64,000 nucleotides of DNA from Thalassospira indica (GCF_003403095.1 NZ_CP031555.1:3278501-3342500); one strand, 5' to 3'; positions 1 to 8,853 are shown, counted from the first letter of the stretch. The notes: generated from the letters alone by a model not told the origin. Translations and numbers: made by a program.

Positions 1-396
1 GACGACAAGCCACGGGTTGAAGCCATCCTCGATGATCTTGGCCAGCAGGTCTTCCTTGACCTCTTCATCACTGCGATGATCGGCATCCTCGGGGCGCAGA
101 TACATACCATCAAACGGGATGTCATGGGCGCGCAGCCAGGATTCTGATCGGTGTTGCCAGCCCGCCGGACGGCCCGAACAGATCAGGATCGCATGGCCCG
201 ATGCATGCAGGATGCGCAGCAATTTCTCGATATTTTCAATCGGCTTGGCGTGATCCATGGCGTCAAAGAACGCATCCCACTGTTTTTCCACACCATGAAC
301 CAGATGCCCCAAAGCATCGGCATCAAAATGCGCCAGCGTGCCATCCATATCGAACACGACGGCATCACGCGCATCACGGGCTTTGGGTTCAGTCAC
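1..396 (-). CDS. HAD-family hydrolase, 3' end outside window
   Basis: Reading leftwards from a GTG at 396, the product begins VTEPKARDARDAVVFDMDGT; DMDGT (Asp16/Asp18) is HAD motif I, with the nucleophile Asp expected to form a phospho-aspartate. A later ILICSGRP segment fits motif II (Ser/Thr). The frame is open to the window edge after 132 codons, so motifs III and IV are not visible. The GTG overlaps the TGA of the upstream histidine phosphatase (GTGA), which implies translational coupling and membership of the ABC-transporter operon that starts near 5.9 kb. Family: phosphatase-like HAD; the substrate cannot be read from the sequence. Confidence 0.8.
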   Translation of the reverse strand, partial: MTEPKARDARDAVVFDMDGTLAHFDADALGHLVHGVEKQWDAFFDAMDHAKPIENIEKLLRILHASGHAILICSGRPAGWQHRSESWLRAHDIPFDGMYLRPEDADHRSDEEVKEDLLAKIIEDGFNPWLVV

Positions 397-983
397 GCAG
401 AAATCTCCTTGATCAGGTTTTCGGTCAAATTTTCATACTCCCAGCCGATTTCCATCGGGCGGAACAGGATCGGGGTGGCGTTGGGCACGCGCGGGCCATC
501 GGCCTCAAACCCGGTCATGTAAAGAATGCAGCGCGCCACCCCGGAATGGGCAACGATCACGGTCAGGTCATCACTGACCTCGGCCAGGGCCTGTTGCATG
601 GCAAAGGACACCCGTTGACACATGGCATCAAACCCCTCGCCATTGGGCGGGGTGTCAAAGCGCGGGCAAAGTTCGGAGATCGGCCTGCCTTCCAGATCGC
701 CCCAATGACGTTCCCGCAGGCCATCAAGCACCCTGGCGTCATAACCCGGCAGCACCAGATTGGCCGTCGTGCGTGCCCGGTCCTGCGGACTGACATAAAC
801 CGCCCGCCATTTCGCCATCGCCATTAGGGGCGCAATCGCCAGCGCCTGTGCGCGACCGGTTTCATTCAGCGGAGGTTCGTTTGACCCGGCAATGATCCCC
901 GCCCGGTTGGCATCGGTTTCCCCGTGCCGGATGAAAACAAACGGCAGTTTGGGAAAATCGAACTTTTCAGCGGCATAGATCAT
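393..983 (-). CDS. histidine phosphatase family protein (phosphoglycerate-mutase-like)
   Basis: A 196-residue protein with the RHGETDANR catalytic motif at residues 19-27 (His20 is the phospho-acceptor) and a second conserved His in IVAHSGVAR. Length and motifs match the broad-specificity phosphatase branch of the histidine phosphatase superfamily rather than true mutases. It lies 25 bp downstream of a metallo-beta-lactamase-fold gene and overlaps the following HAD gene, so three hydrolases sit behind one ABC importer. I infer that they process an imported phosphorylated or phosphonate-type compound; the actual substrate is not shown. Confidence 0.88.
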   Translation of the reverse strand: MIYAAEKFDFPKLPFVFIRHGETDANRAGIIAGSNEPPLNETGRAQALAIAPLMAMAKWRAVYVSPQDRARTTANLVLPGYDARVLDGLRERHWGDLEGRPISELCPRFDTPPNGEGFDAMCQRVSFAMQQALAEVSDDLTVIVAHSGVARCILYMTGFEADGPRVPNATPILFRPMEIGWEYENLTENLIKEISA

Positions 984-1008
984 GACCGGGCATTACCTTT
1001 ATTATGCA

Positions 1009-2097
1009 TTACAAATAGAACCGATCTGCAAGCTGTAGCCGCCCGTCAAACCCGTCGACAAGCCCAAAATCCTCTGGCCGGCTGGTGAATAATGGCACGA
1101 CCTGCATGGCATGGCACTGATTGGCAAGGTCAATCACGTGGCTTGCCAAGGGGTGTACATTCCAGCGCCTGAAATGGGCATGGCCCTTTTCGACCATCTT
1201 GCGGGCCTCAATCGGCATGAAACCGGTAAAGATCACATGCGCACTTGCCCCCATGCGGCCAGCATCCCGCCATTGATCAATCAGTTCGCGCGCCTTCCCA
1301 AAGGTCGCGCATGGCGCATGACATAGCAGCAAGCGTGCATTCGGATTGAAATGCTTTGCCTTGTCCTTGAGGCTGCGCAACTGGCGGATCGCGTCACTTG
1401 CGACGTAATCCGATCCATCGGCATCAAGTACTTGTTTGACCTGCCCGTAACAGCGATCATCCATCGACCAGTCGGTCAGACCATGGCGTTCAAACAGAAG
1501 CGCCATTTCCGCGGCCCGGCCACTGGGCGGCACGGGAAACAGGATTTGACCATCCAGCTTCGTCATGGTGGTCAAAAGGCTGTCAATCCGGACCTGCTGG
1601 GTCAGCTGTTCCATGCCGTAAGATGCATCAAGCAACACGGTTGCGGCACCGGGCGGCGCATCATAAAGGAAATACTCCGATTCCTGACAAAAATCCCCGG
1701 AATACAGCACCCCGCCGCCCAGTTCGAAATGCAGCCACACCCCACCAAAGGAATGGCCAGTGCGCCCGGTGGTGACGGTCACACCATCGACCTGAATTTC
1801 GCCGTAAGGTGGCAAGGGAACGACATTGGCCCCCTTGGGCAGGGAGCGCGCGGTCACTTCGGTGCAATAGATCGGCAAGCCGGCCTCAATGATTTCACCC
1901 GCCGCCCCGATATGGTCGATATGGTCATGGGTAATGAAAACAGCGTTAACTTTATTAAGCCACGCCGGATCAAATCCCTGATCACTTTCCGGCCCAACCC
2001 CGCAATCAAGCAGCCAGCGCCGGTTAAAGAATTCCAGTCTGAGACAGGCCGGTCCCTTTTCACCAAGACCGGAAAGTACACGCATACGGGCTGACAT
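1009..2097 (-). CDS. MBL-fold metallohydrolase
   Basis: A 362-residue protein with the metal-binding motif THDHIDH (His57, His59, Asp61, His62) and a downstream SGD segment, characteristic of the metallo-beta-lactamase fold. The family includes phosphodiesterases, thiolesterases and ribonucleases, so the reaction is open. The start overlaps the stop of the ABC ATPase gene (TGATG), showing it belongs to the same operon. Its place between a transporter and two phosphatase-type hydrolases suggests a catabolic phosphodiesterase or similar role, which is inference from context only. Confidence 0.85.
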   Translation of the reverse strand: MSARMRVLSGLGEKGPACLRLEFFNRRWLLDCGVGPESDQGFDPAWLNKVNAVFITHDHIDHIGAAGEIIEAGLPIYCTEVTARSLPKGANVVPLPPYGEIQVDGVTVTTGRTGHSFGGVWLHFELGGGVLYSGDFCQESEYFLYDAPPGAATVLLDASYGMEQLTQQVRIDSLLTTMTKLDGQILFPVPPSGRAAEMALLFERHGLTDWSMDDRCYGQVKQVLDADGSDYVASDAIRQLRSLKDKAKHFNPNARLLLCHAPCATFGKARELIDQWRDAGRMGASAHVIFTGFMPIEARKMVEKGHAHFRRWNVHPLASHVIDLANQCHAMQVVPLFTSRPEDFGLVDGFDGRLQLADRFYL

Positions 2098-3179
2098 CAG
2101 GCGGCCTCACCCGACATGCGGTCAAACACCCAGCCGTCATTGACCTTAAGGCCGACCTGTTCGCCGATGCGGGCACGGCGGTTGGCATAGACCGGTAATG
2201 TCTGATCTGCGCCAATCCGAACCGAAAGGCGGAACCGCCCGCCGAGATAGACGCAATCATCGACCTGTCCGCGCAACGGCGCATCATCCGTGACCCAGAC
2301 GTCCTCGGGCCGCAGGCAAAGACCGGCATTGGCAGTACTAATGTCATCGGCCAGTTTCGGGCAGATGCGTGCGGTAATGCTGCTTTGCCCCAACTGGACA
2401 GAACAGTTGCCGTTACTTCCGACCGTTACACCTTGCACCGGCAGGACCGCCCCCGCCCCGACAAAGCCCGCCACCATCAGATCGGCGGGTTCGCGGTACA
2501 GGGTTTCGGGGGCTGCCATCTGGCGGATATGGCCCTTGTCCATCACCGCAATCCGGTCGGCCATTGCCATGGCCTCCGCCTGGTCATGGGTGACGTAAAT
2601 CATCGTCGCCCCGGTGCGGCGATGGAAATCCAGAAACGCCTGTTGCATGGTTTCACGTAAGTGCACATCAAGGTTGGCAAGTGGCTCATCGAGCAACACC
2701 GCACGCGGTTCCATGACAAGGCAGCGTGCCAGCGCAACACGTTGACGTTGGCCACCCGATAGTTCCGACGGACTGCGATTGGCATAGGGGCCAAGGGCGA
2801 CGATATCGAGTGCCTCGGCAATCTTGCGATCCTGATCGGCACGGCTGAGCCCGCGCACCTCAAGCGGATAGCCGACATTGCGCGCGACTGTCATATGCGG
2901 CCAAAGGGCATAGGATTGAAACACGATGCCAAGATTGCGATCTTCGGGACTGATCATGACATTGTTTTCAGGACTTGCCATGATCTGACCACCCAGTGAA
3001 ATCTGGCCGTGATCGGGTTCCTCGAACCCGGCAAGCAACCGCAAAAGGGTCGTCTTGCCACAGCCCGACGGGCCCAGCAGAGCCACGAATTCCCCATCGG
3101 CAATATCAAGCGAGACCTGATTGACCGCCCGATAATCGCCAAAGCATTTGGTAATGCGCGAAAGATTTATGTCTGCCAC
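2097..3179 (-). CDS. ABC transporter ATP-binding protein (Fbp/Pot/phosphonate type)
   Basis: A 360-residue ATPase with Walker A GPSGCGKTT (residues 36-44), signature LSGGQRQR, Walker B VLLDEPLA and a conserved switch His in YVTHDQAEAMA. A C-terminal extension of about 120 residues carries a TOBE-like regulatory domain, as in MalK/FbpC/PotA proteins. It overlaps the permease gene by 13 bp and the MBL gene by 1 bp. Together with the fused permease and the binding protein it makes a complete importer of the iron/spermidine/2-aminoethylphosphonate class; the ligand is not determinable by eye. Confidence 0.92.
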   Translation of the reverse strand: MADINLSRITKCFGDYRAVNQVSLDIADGEFVALLGPSGCGKTTLLRLLAGFEEPDHGQISLGGQIMASPENNVMISPEDRNLGIVFQSYALWPHMTVARNVGYPLEVRGLSRADQDRKIAEALDIVALGPYANRSPSELSGGQRQRVALARCLVMEPRAVLLDEPLANLDVHLRETMQQAFLDFHRRTGATMIYVTHDQAEAMAMADRIAVMDKGHIRQMAAPETLYREPADLMVAGFVGAGAVLPVQGVTVGSNGNCSVQLGQSSITARICPKLADDISTANAGLCLRPEDVWVTDDAPLRGQVDDCVYLGGRFRLSVRIGADQTLPVYANRRARIGEQVGLKVNDGWVFDRMSGEAA

Positions 3180-4903
3180 GGCACAACTCCTTTGGGCAAA
3201 CGACGCGCGGCAAGCTGAAAACAGCTCATCAGCGCGATCACCACCAGCACGACCAGAACCGCCACGGCCGAGGCCAGAACGGTGTCGCCACTGTCATCAA
3301 GATTGAAAATCAGAACGCCCAACGTCTCGTTCCCGGCCGACCACAACAGGGCCGAAACCGTCAGTTCGTTAAAGGCGGTCAGGAAAACCAAAAGCGCACC
3401 GGCCGCGGCCGAAGGGGCTGCCAGCGGAAGCAAGATATCGCGCAAGCGGCGCGACAAGCCTGCCCCGCAGGCCTGGGCGGCTTCTTCAAGGGCGGGGTCA
3501 AGCTGGGTAAAGCTGTTCATGACGGGGCGCAGCGCAATCACCAGAAAACGCGCCAAGTACGCGACAAAAATGATCGCAAGCGTGCCATACAGACTGACAT
3601 CAATCAGCGGAATGCGGATAAACAGCAAGATGCAGGCAATCGCCAGAACTACGCCGGGCAAGGCATAGGGCACCTCGACCAGAAGATTGATCAGCTTGGT
3701 CAAATTCGATGGTCTGCGCACCATCACATAGGCCAGCGGCAGGCACATCACAACAAGCGTCACCGCCGCCCCCACGGACAGAACAAAGCTGTTCTGGAAT
3801 GCGCGAATGGTCGATGGCTGCACGAACATGACTTCGTGAAACGCCTCGAACGTCGCATTTGCAAATGTGAGCTTGACGCCAAAGGCCGGTACAAGTGCGG
3901 TGGTAAACAGGGCCAAAAGCGGGATGACCAGAATGGCGACCAATACCGTCCACAGGGCCATTTCAACCAAGCCTCGGCGTGCGCCGAGTTTGACATCCAA
4001 AGGACGCCCGACCATCCCCATCAGGCGATAATCCCGTTTGGACAGCAACCGGTGATGCAGCGCGACCCCACAAATCGCAATTGCGCCGATCAGCATGGCC
4101 AGCACGGATACCTCGCCCAGAACGGACGGGCCAAACCCGGCAAGCTTCTGATAAATCAAGGTTGGCAGGGTTTGATAGCCTGCGGGGATGCCCAGCATTG
4201 CCGGAATACCGAAATTGCCAAGGGCAGTCACAAAGGCCATGGCGGTTCCGGCAATCAGGCCCGGACTGGTCAGCGGCAAAATGATCTGCCACCACAAACG
4301 CCCGCCGCGTGCACCGGCCAGTCGCGCGGCTTCGATCTGTTCGCGGGGTAACATGCGCAGATTTGCCCGCAAGGTCAGAAACACGATGGAGGCATGCTGG
4401 ATCCCCAGCAAAAGGGCGATGCCCTCGGCCGAATAAAGCGGCTGGGGCGATCCTAGCGGCGGAGCCATGCCAATTGCGTTCAAAAGCGCACTGCTGGGCC
4501 CGGTCAATTGCACCCAACTGAGTGCTGTGATCTGTGGCGGGATCATCATCGGGATCATGAAACAGAACACGAGTGCGGCCTTGGCGCGGATATCAGTCAG
4601 TGCAACCAGAAAGGCAAATGACCCGCCAATCAAAAGGGAAATAATTGTTCCCAGACCGGCGGTATAAAGACTGTTTACTGTCGCGCGCCAGGTTGATGAA
4701 TTGCCCAGCACGTCGTGAAAATAATCAAACGAAGGCACACCACCGACCATCACGCCTTCAAACCCAAGGCGCAGGATCGGCAAAATCGAAATAATAAATA
4801 CCGGCACCACCAACCAAATCAGCAACCGGTCCGAAGACCGGTTGCCATTTGGTTTGGCGATTATGCCAGGCAGAACGCCGCGAAGGCGACCTGTAGCCTG
4901 CAT
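3167..4903 (-). CDS. ABC transporter permease, two fused membrane domains
   Basis: A 578-residue inner-membrane protein containing two BPD_transp_1 modules in one chain, the usual arrangement in Fe(3+)- and phosphonate-type importers. Each half has an EAA-type loop for contact with the ATPase: EAARLAGARGGRLWWQIILP in the first half and EEAAQACGAGLSRRLRDILL in the second. About twelve hydrophobic segments are visible. The start codon overlaps the stop of the binding-protein gene (TAATG), so synthesis of the two is probably coupled. Confidence 0.92.
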   Translation of the reverse strand: MQATGRLRGVLPGIIAKPNGNRSSDRLLIWLVVPVFIISILPILRLGFEGVMVGGVPSFDYFHDVLGNSSTWRATVNSLYTAGLGTIISLLIGGSFAFLVALTDIRAKAALVFCFMIPMMIPPQITALSWVQLTGPSSALLNAIGMAPPLGSPQPLYSAEGIALLLGIQHASIVFLTLRANLRMLPREQIEAARLAGARGGRLWWQIILPLTSPGLIAGTAMAFVTALGNFGIPAMLGIPAGYQTLPTLIYQKLAGFGPSVLGEVSVLAMLIGAIAICGVALHHRLLSKRDYRLMGMVGRPLDVKLGARRGLVEMALWTVLVAILVIPLLALFTTALVPAFGVKLTFANATFEAFHEVMFVQPSTIRAFQNSFVLSVGAAVTLVVMCLPLAYVMVRRPSNLTKLINLLVEVPYALPGVVLAIACILLFIRIPLIDVSLYGTLAIIFVAYLARFLVIALRPVMNSFTQLDPALEEAAQACGAGLSRRLRDILLPLAAPSAAAGALLVFLTAFNELTVSALLWSAGNETLGVLIFNLDDSGDTVLASAVAVLVVLVVIALMSCFQLAARRLPKGVVPWQT

Positions 4904-5880
4904 TATTCAGCCCCGAACATGTCTGCGAATTTCTGTTTGTTGGCTTCGGCCTGTTCCAGCGCGATGGCCGGATTGAAGTTCATCAGCTTGATCTCGCTGC
5001 GTGCCGGGAAACCGGCCGGAAGTGCCATGTCGTTACGCGCCGGGATGTAACCCATATCAAGGACCAGTTCCTGACCCTGTTCGGACAGAAGGAAGTCAAC
5101 GAACTTGTGGGCGGCATCGACGTTCTTGGCGTCTTTCATGATCGCGACCGGCTCGGTCACATAGGTGACACCTTCAGACGGGAAGACGAAATCAACCGGC
5201 GATCCATCTGCCTTGCCACGGATGGCAAGGAAGTCGACAACAACGCCATAAGGCTTTTCACCCGATGCAACCGCCTTGAAGGTGCCGCCATTGCCACCCT
5301 TGGCGCGTGCTTCGTTCGCCGCCAGTGCCTGATAGTAATCCCAGCCAAGATCCTTGTTCTCGGTCAGGGTGGAGAGATGAATAAGGGCCGCACCGGAATA
5401 AAGCGGGCTTGGCATTGCGATCTGGTTTTTCACCGCCGGATCAGCAAGGTCTTTCCACGATGTCGGGGCTTTAACGGCGGTGTTGTAAACGATGCCGCTG
5501 GTGATCAGCTTGGTCGAATAGTAATAGCCTTCACCGTCATAAAGACCGTCTTCATAGGCACTTGCCTCGCCCGATTTATAGGCCTGCAGTTGACCTTCCT
5601 GCTTGAGACCTTCAAGGGTCACGGTATCGGCAATCAGAAGAACATCCGGGCGCGGGTCGCCAGCAGCGATTTCCGCACGCAGTTTCGCCATCAGTTTGGT
5701 GGTGCCGTCACGGACCCACTCAACTTCAATATCGGGGTTGGCAGCCATAAAGGCATCAACAGTGGTCTGGGCATCCTTGTTCGGCTGGCTGGTATAAAGA
5801 ACCAGCTTTTCAGCAGCCTGCCCCACAACCGGCAGCATCATCGCGGCAGAGGCAACCGCAGCAAGAAGAACGTTACGCAT
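4903..5880 (-). CDS. ABC transporter substrate-binding protein
   Basis: First gene of the operon, about 325 residues. I place the start at 5880 (MRNVLLAAVASAAMM...) because AGGG lies nine bases upstream, whereas the in-frame ATG at 5889 has no room for a ribosome site. A Sec signal peptide ends around VVGQAA/EKLVLY, giving a periplasmic protein. It belongs to the extracellular solute-binding family that includes FbpA, PotD and phosphonate-binding PhnS. No clear iron-binding Tyr pair could be assigned. A DeoR-type operator word lies 31 bp upstream. Confidence 0.9.
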   Translation of the reverse strand: MRNVLLAAVASAAMMLPVVGQAAEKLVLYTSQPNKDAQTTVDAFMAANPDIEVEWVRDGTTKLMAKLRAEIAAGDPRPDVLLIADTVTLEGLKQEGQLQAYKSGEASAYEDGLYDGEGYYYSTKLITSGIVYNTAVKAPTSWKDLADPAVKNQIAMPSPLYSGAALIHLSTLTENKDLGWDYYQALAANEARAKGGNGGTFKAVASGEKPYGVVVDFLAIRGKADGSPVDFVFPSEGVTYVTEPVAIMKDAKNVDAAHKFVDFLLSEQGQELVLDMGYIPARNDMALPAGFPARSEIKLMNFNPAIALEQAEANKQKFADMFGAE

Positions 5881-5910
5881 GATCGGCATCCCTATAGATC
5901 AGAAAGAAGG

Positions 5911-5922
5911 TTTCGTTCGAAA
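5911..5922. promoter_or_regulatory. operator-like word TTTCGTTCGAAA upstream of the ABC operon
   Basis: TTTCGTTCGAAA, followed three bases later by another TTTCG. Its exact reverse complement, TTTCGAACGAAA, occurs at 6061-6072 just before the divergent DeoR gene. DeoR-family repressors bind TTCG/CGAA-type repeats, so both are candidate binding sites of that regulator. Confidence 0.5.
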
Positions 5923-6060
5923 ATGTTTCGATCCGGAAGCTATCGGGATTTCGGTTTCAATTGTGTGACAACACCAAGAATTAAATGTTTCAATAGGAAA
6001 ACCGGGCTATGCAGCAGTGTTTCGGCCTGTCTATACTTAGATCACAAGCGAAATAACAAC

Positions 6061-6072
6061 TTTCGAACGAAA
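6061..6072. promoter_or_regulatory. operator-like word TTTCGAACGAAA before the DeoR gene
   Basis: Exact reverse complement of the word at 5911-5922, ending eight bases before the GTG start at 6081; a repressor bound here would block its own translation start or transcription. The intergenic region has further TTTCG/CGAAA half-words (around 6019 and 6049). Confidence 0.5.
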
Positions 6073-6080
6073 GAAATGCC

Positions 6081-6863
6081 GTGACTAAAACGTCTGATGC
6101 AGTGCCCCTTGACCGCCGACGCGACCGCATCGTCGCCCTTGTCAAATCGACCGGCTTTATGGCGGTCGAGGAACTGGCACGCCGGTTTAACGTCTCGGTC
6201 CAGACCATCCGCACCGATTTGCGCGATCTGCATGAACAGGGGCGCGTGTTTCGCCGTCATGGTCTGGCGGGCCCGGCACCCGATCCGGATAACTCGGCCT
6301 ATGAAAAACGTGAAGTCTGGAACCGGACGGGCAAAATGGCGATTGCCGCGAAGGTCGCCGACCTGATCCCCGAGGGTTGCACGATTGCGATTGGCACTGG
6401 CACCACCGCCGAACTCGCCGCCCAGCATCTGGCAGCGCATCGCAACTTAACGGTTCTCACAAACAACCTGCATGTGGTGATGGCCCTGCAAAACGCACCG
6501 AATGTGACGCTTCGCCTTGCCGGTGGCACGGTCCGCACCCGCGATCTGGATATCATCGGCGCAGACAGCGCGGATTTTTTCGGCAGCATGCGTGCCGATT
6601 TCGGGATTGTCAGTGTTGGCGGCATGAGTGACGAAGGTGATTTACTGGACTTCAATATGGATGAAGTCCGCGCCAGACGCGCACTGGTATCGTGCTGCGA
6701 CCATGCGATCCTGATGATCGACGAGAAGAAGGTTGGCCGCAAAGCCCTTTGCCGTGACGGCCACGCCAGCGATTTTCAGACGGTGTTGCTGAACACCGCG
6801 CCGGGGGATGCGTTACAACGTGCGCTGGTGAAGGCGCGGTGTCAGATTGTGGTGGTGCCCTGA
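6081..6863 (+). CDS. DeoR/GlpR-family transcriptional regulator
   Basis: A 260-residue protein with an N-terminal winged helix (VEELARRFNVSVQTIRTDLR) and a C-terminal DeoRC sensor domain typified by GTGTTAELAAQHL and LTNNLHVV. DeoRC domains usually sense sugar phosphates or polyol phosphates. The gene is divergent from the ABC-hydrolase operon and shares its control region, so it most likely represses that operon and itself. A phosphorylated ligand would fit the three phosphatase-like neighbours; this is inference. The GTG start gives a normal-length family member. Confidence 0.88.
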   Translation: MTKTSDAVPLDRRRDRIVALVKSTGFMAVEELARRFNVSVQTIRTDLRDLHEQGRVFRRHGLAGPAPDPDNSAYEKREVWNRTGKMAIAAKVADLIPEGCTIAIGTGTTAELAAQHLAAHRNLTVLTNNLHVVMALQNAPNVTLRLAGGTVRTRDLDIIGADSADFFGSMRADFGIVSVGGMSDEGDLLDFNMDEVRARRALVSCCDHAILMIDEKKVGRKALCRDGHASDFQTVLLNTAPGDALQRALVKARCQIVVVP

Positions 6864-6896
6864 GGTCTCTAACAATCAGCGCTCAAAAGACAAAAC

Positions 6897-7661
6897 TCAG
6901 AACAATCTGCCCATATTTTTTATGCGAGATTTTGACTTTATCGCATCTATTCTTTCTTTGTAATCCATAATTTCCTTACCATAATGAATAATTATTCTAT
7001 AAACTAGCAAAAAAAAGCTCTTTAATATTTCATCATTACTAGAGAAATCTGCTTTTTTCATTTTTTTAAATAAAAATTCCTCCCCGTATTTCGCGCGAAC
7101 AAACGACTCTGAAACTCGAGATCGCAGCTCGTCTTCCTCAATCATAAAGGTAGGAACTAAATATGAATCTTTGAGTTCTCCATCATCATCAAAGAATATT
7201 AGACAGTACAAATCTGACCACCTTTCACTTTGATCAATAACCCATCCTTTACCAGCCCGAAAGACAGCTTCTCTTTTCGGCGTTTTTTCTATCAATTCTT
7301 CAACATTTTCACGATGAAAATCGTTTAACTCATAGAAGTCCCTTACAATAAAACCTTTGGTTTTTCGGATTGATACTTGGGGTGACGAACTAGTTTTAAC
7401 TTCTATCGACAATCCATTTCTGTAACTACCGCAATAATACTCAAATAAATTCACATTATTGTCGTACAATTTTGTTATAATGTCACCAAATTTAGCATTG
7501 TCTAACGTTAGGTATAAATCAGAAACATCCAACCCTCCAACATTCGGGCTCTTTAAAGCATCCGAGATCCTTTGCTCATAAAAAAAACCTCTATATCTTG
7601 GGTTTTTCTTTAAGGCTTCAAGATGACTCTCAGCTTCATCTTTTGAAAAAAGCGCACTCAT
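6897..7661 (-). CDS. AT-rich orphan gene, possible PD-(D/E)xK-like protein
   Basis: I do not recognise this product. The start is probably the ATG at 7661 (MSALFSK...), with GAGGAG ten bases upstream; ATGs at 7682/7685 overlap the amidotransferase stop and are alternatives. The protein is Lys/Glu/Asp-rich, with a long helical C-terminus. One segment, GLSIEVKTSSSP, has the E-x-K pattern of the restriction-endonuclease-like fold, preceded by acidic residues, but I cannot confirm the fold. Base composition is much more AT-rich than both neighbours, suggesting recent acquisition. No conserved partner gene is adjacent. Confidence 0.65.
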   Translation of the reverse strand: MSALFSKDEAESHLEALKKNPRYRGFFYEQRISDALKSPNVGGLDVSDLYLTLDNAKFGDIITKLYDNNVNLFEYYCGSYRNGLSIEVKTSSSPQVSIRKTKGFIVRDFYELNDFHRENVEELIEKTPKREAVFRAGKGWVIDQSERWSDLYCLIFFDDDGELKDSYLVPTFMIEEDELRSRVSESFVRAKYGEEFLFKKMKKADFSSNDEILKSFFLLVYRIIIHYGKEIMDYKERIDAIKSKSRIKNMGRLF

Positions 7662-7681
7662 ATCTCTCGAACTCCTCTTCA

Positions 7682-8449
7682 TCATAGCGTTGCTTCTTCG
7701 CTGATCGTTAGATCACCTTCGACATGCAGGGTATGGTTGGGTGCAACCGCTTTCCAGCTATCGCTTTCAGTATCGAGCGGCTCGGACACGACAATCACGT
7801 GATCATCGCGTTTGCGCCAATAGAGCGATGGCGGTTTGTCGTCGCTGGCATGGCGGATGGCGCAGACGCTTTTGCCGTTTGACAGGCAGGCGGTGAATCG
7901 AAACGGCGACGTTGCTCCGCGCAGCTTCATTTCATTTTCCACCACTTCAATCGTGCGGCGGATTGCGCGGTGTGGATCATTGCGCAGTCCAAGCGTCAGC
8001 ATCAGGCAAAAGATCAGTTCGCTATCGGTTGAGCCCTGTCGGCCTTCGTAAAATTCGTCTTCGATCATCATTTCAAGCGATCGACGCACCAGCGGATAAT
8101 CGCCAATCTGGCCGTTATGCATGAACAGATACTGGCCGTTGGAAAACGGGTGGCAGTTGGTGCGGCTGGTGTGCGTTCCGGTCGAGGCCCGGACATGGGC
8201 AAAGAACAAACCCGATTTGATGTGATGGGCAAGCGACCGCAAGTTCGGGTCATTCCAGGCCGGCAGGATTTCGCGATACAGCCCCGGTGTCGGACGTTCG
8301 TCGTACCAGCCAAGACCAAACCCGTCGCCATTGGTCGGCGTTTTCGCCTGTTCGGCATGCAGGCTTTGTTCGACCAGCGAATGGCGCGGCTCAAAGACCA
8401 GCTTTTCCAGATAAACCGGATCCCCGATATAGCTTAGCCAACGACACAT
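7682..8449 (-). CDS. class II glutamine amidotransferase (YafJ-like)
   Basis: The start is set at ATG 8449 because it gives MCRWLSYIG: after Met removal Cys becomes the N-terminal nucleophile of class II (Ntn) amidotransferases, and GGGGG precedes it. Typical Ntn motifs follow: FAHVRASTGT and NCHPFSNGQYLFMHNGQIGDY. At 255 residues it is a stand-alone glutaminase-type domain similar to E. coli YafJ, without a synthetase domain; its physiological acceptor is unknown in this family. Its stop overlaps the start region of the AT-rich orphan gene. Confidence 0.88.
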   Translation of the reverse strand: MCRWLSYIGDPVYLEKLVFEPRHSLVEQSLHAEQAKTPTNGDGFGLGWYDERPTPGLYREILPAWNDPNLRSLAHHIKSGLFFAHVRASTGTHTSRTNCHPFSNGQYLFMHNGQIGDYPLVRRSLEMMIEDEFYEGRQGSTDSELIFCLMLTLGLRNDPHRAIRRTIEVVENEMKLRGATSPFRFTACLSNGKSVCAIRHASDDKPPSLYWRKRDDHVIVVSEPLDTESDSWKAVAPNHTLHVEGDLTISEEATL

Positions 8450-8643
8450 GATTTGCCCCCGCACATGAAATTTGATCGCGCACATCTAAGCCGGATAATT
8501 ACATCACGGTCAATGTGATATTGTGTGTCTCTGCCCTGTTTCCAGGACATGGCCGCAAACAGGGTTTTGTTGGCAAAAAGAACAACAAACCTCTTGCCAA
8601 GGCGGGTGATTGTCCGTATTTTCCGCGCCACAAAATGAATCGT

Positions 8644-8719
8644 GCTGGTGTAGCTCAGCTGGTAGAGCGGCGCATTCGTAATGCGTAGGTCGTAGGTTCA
8701 AATCCTATCACCAGCACCA
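8644..8719 (+). tRNA. tRNA-Thr (anticodon CGT)
   Basis: A 76-base cloverleaf: acceptor GCTGGTG pairing with CACCAGC, D-arm GCTC...GAGC, anticodon stem GCGCA/TGCGT with loop TTCGTAA giving anticodon CGT, T-arm GTAGG TTCAAAT CCTAT, and an encoded 3' CCA. It reads ACG threonine codons. A terminator hairpin follows 15 bases downstream. Confidence 0.97.
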
Positions 8720-8733
8720 TTTTGTAAAACAAA

Positions 8734-8775
8734 GACCCGCCAAGACGCAGCCTGCTGCATCTTTGGCGGGTTTTG
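8734..8775 (+). terminator. rho-independent terminator after tRNA-Thr
   Basis: GACCCGCCAAGA...TCTTTGGCGGG inverted repeat closed by the GCAGCCTGCTGC loop region, followed by TTTTGTGTTT. Confidence 0.8.
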
Positions 8776-8828
8776 TGTTTCAAGGCCCTGGTTTGCGACT
8801 TTGCGCGATGCAATTTCGGCGCGATCTT

Positions 8829-8853
8829 TTCACATTCCACTCCCCACCCCGTC
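8829..8853 (+). promoter_or_regulatory. reb-locus promoter 1 (TTCACAT-N14-CGTC)
   Basis: TTCACAT at 8829-8835, 14 bases, CGTC at 8850-8853; 95 bases upstream of the ATG at 8948. One of seven copies with the same spacing in this locus, interpreted as -35/-10 of an ECF-type sigma factor. Confidence 0.7.

Noticed and set aside
4187-4208. GTCACAA-like box at about 4228 and similar boxes at 9710 and 47888
   Set aside because: TCACAA occurs, but no CGTC lies 14 bases downstream and the boxes are inside genes; not members of the reb promoter family.
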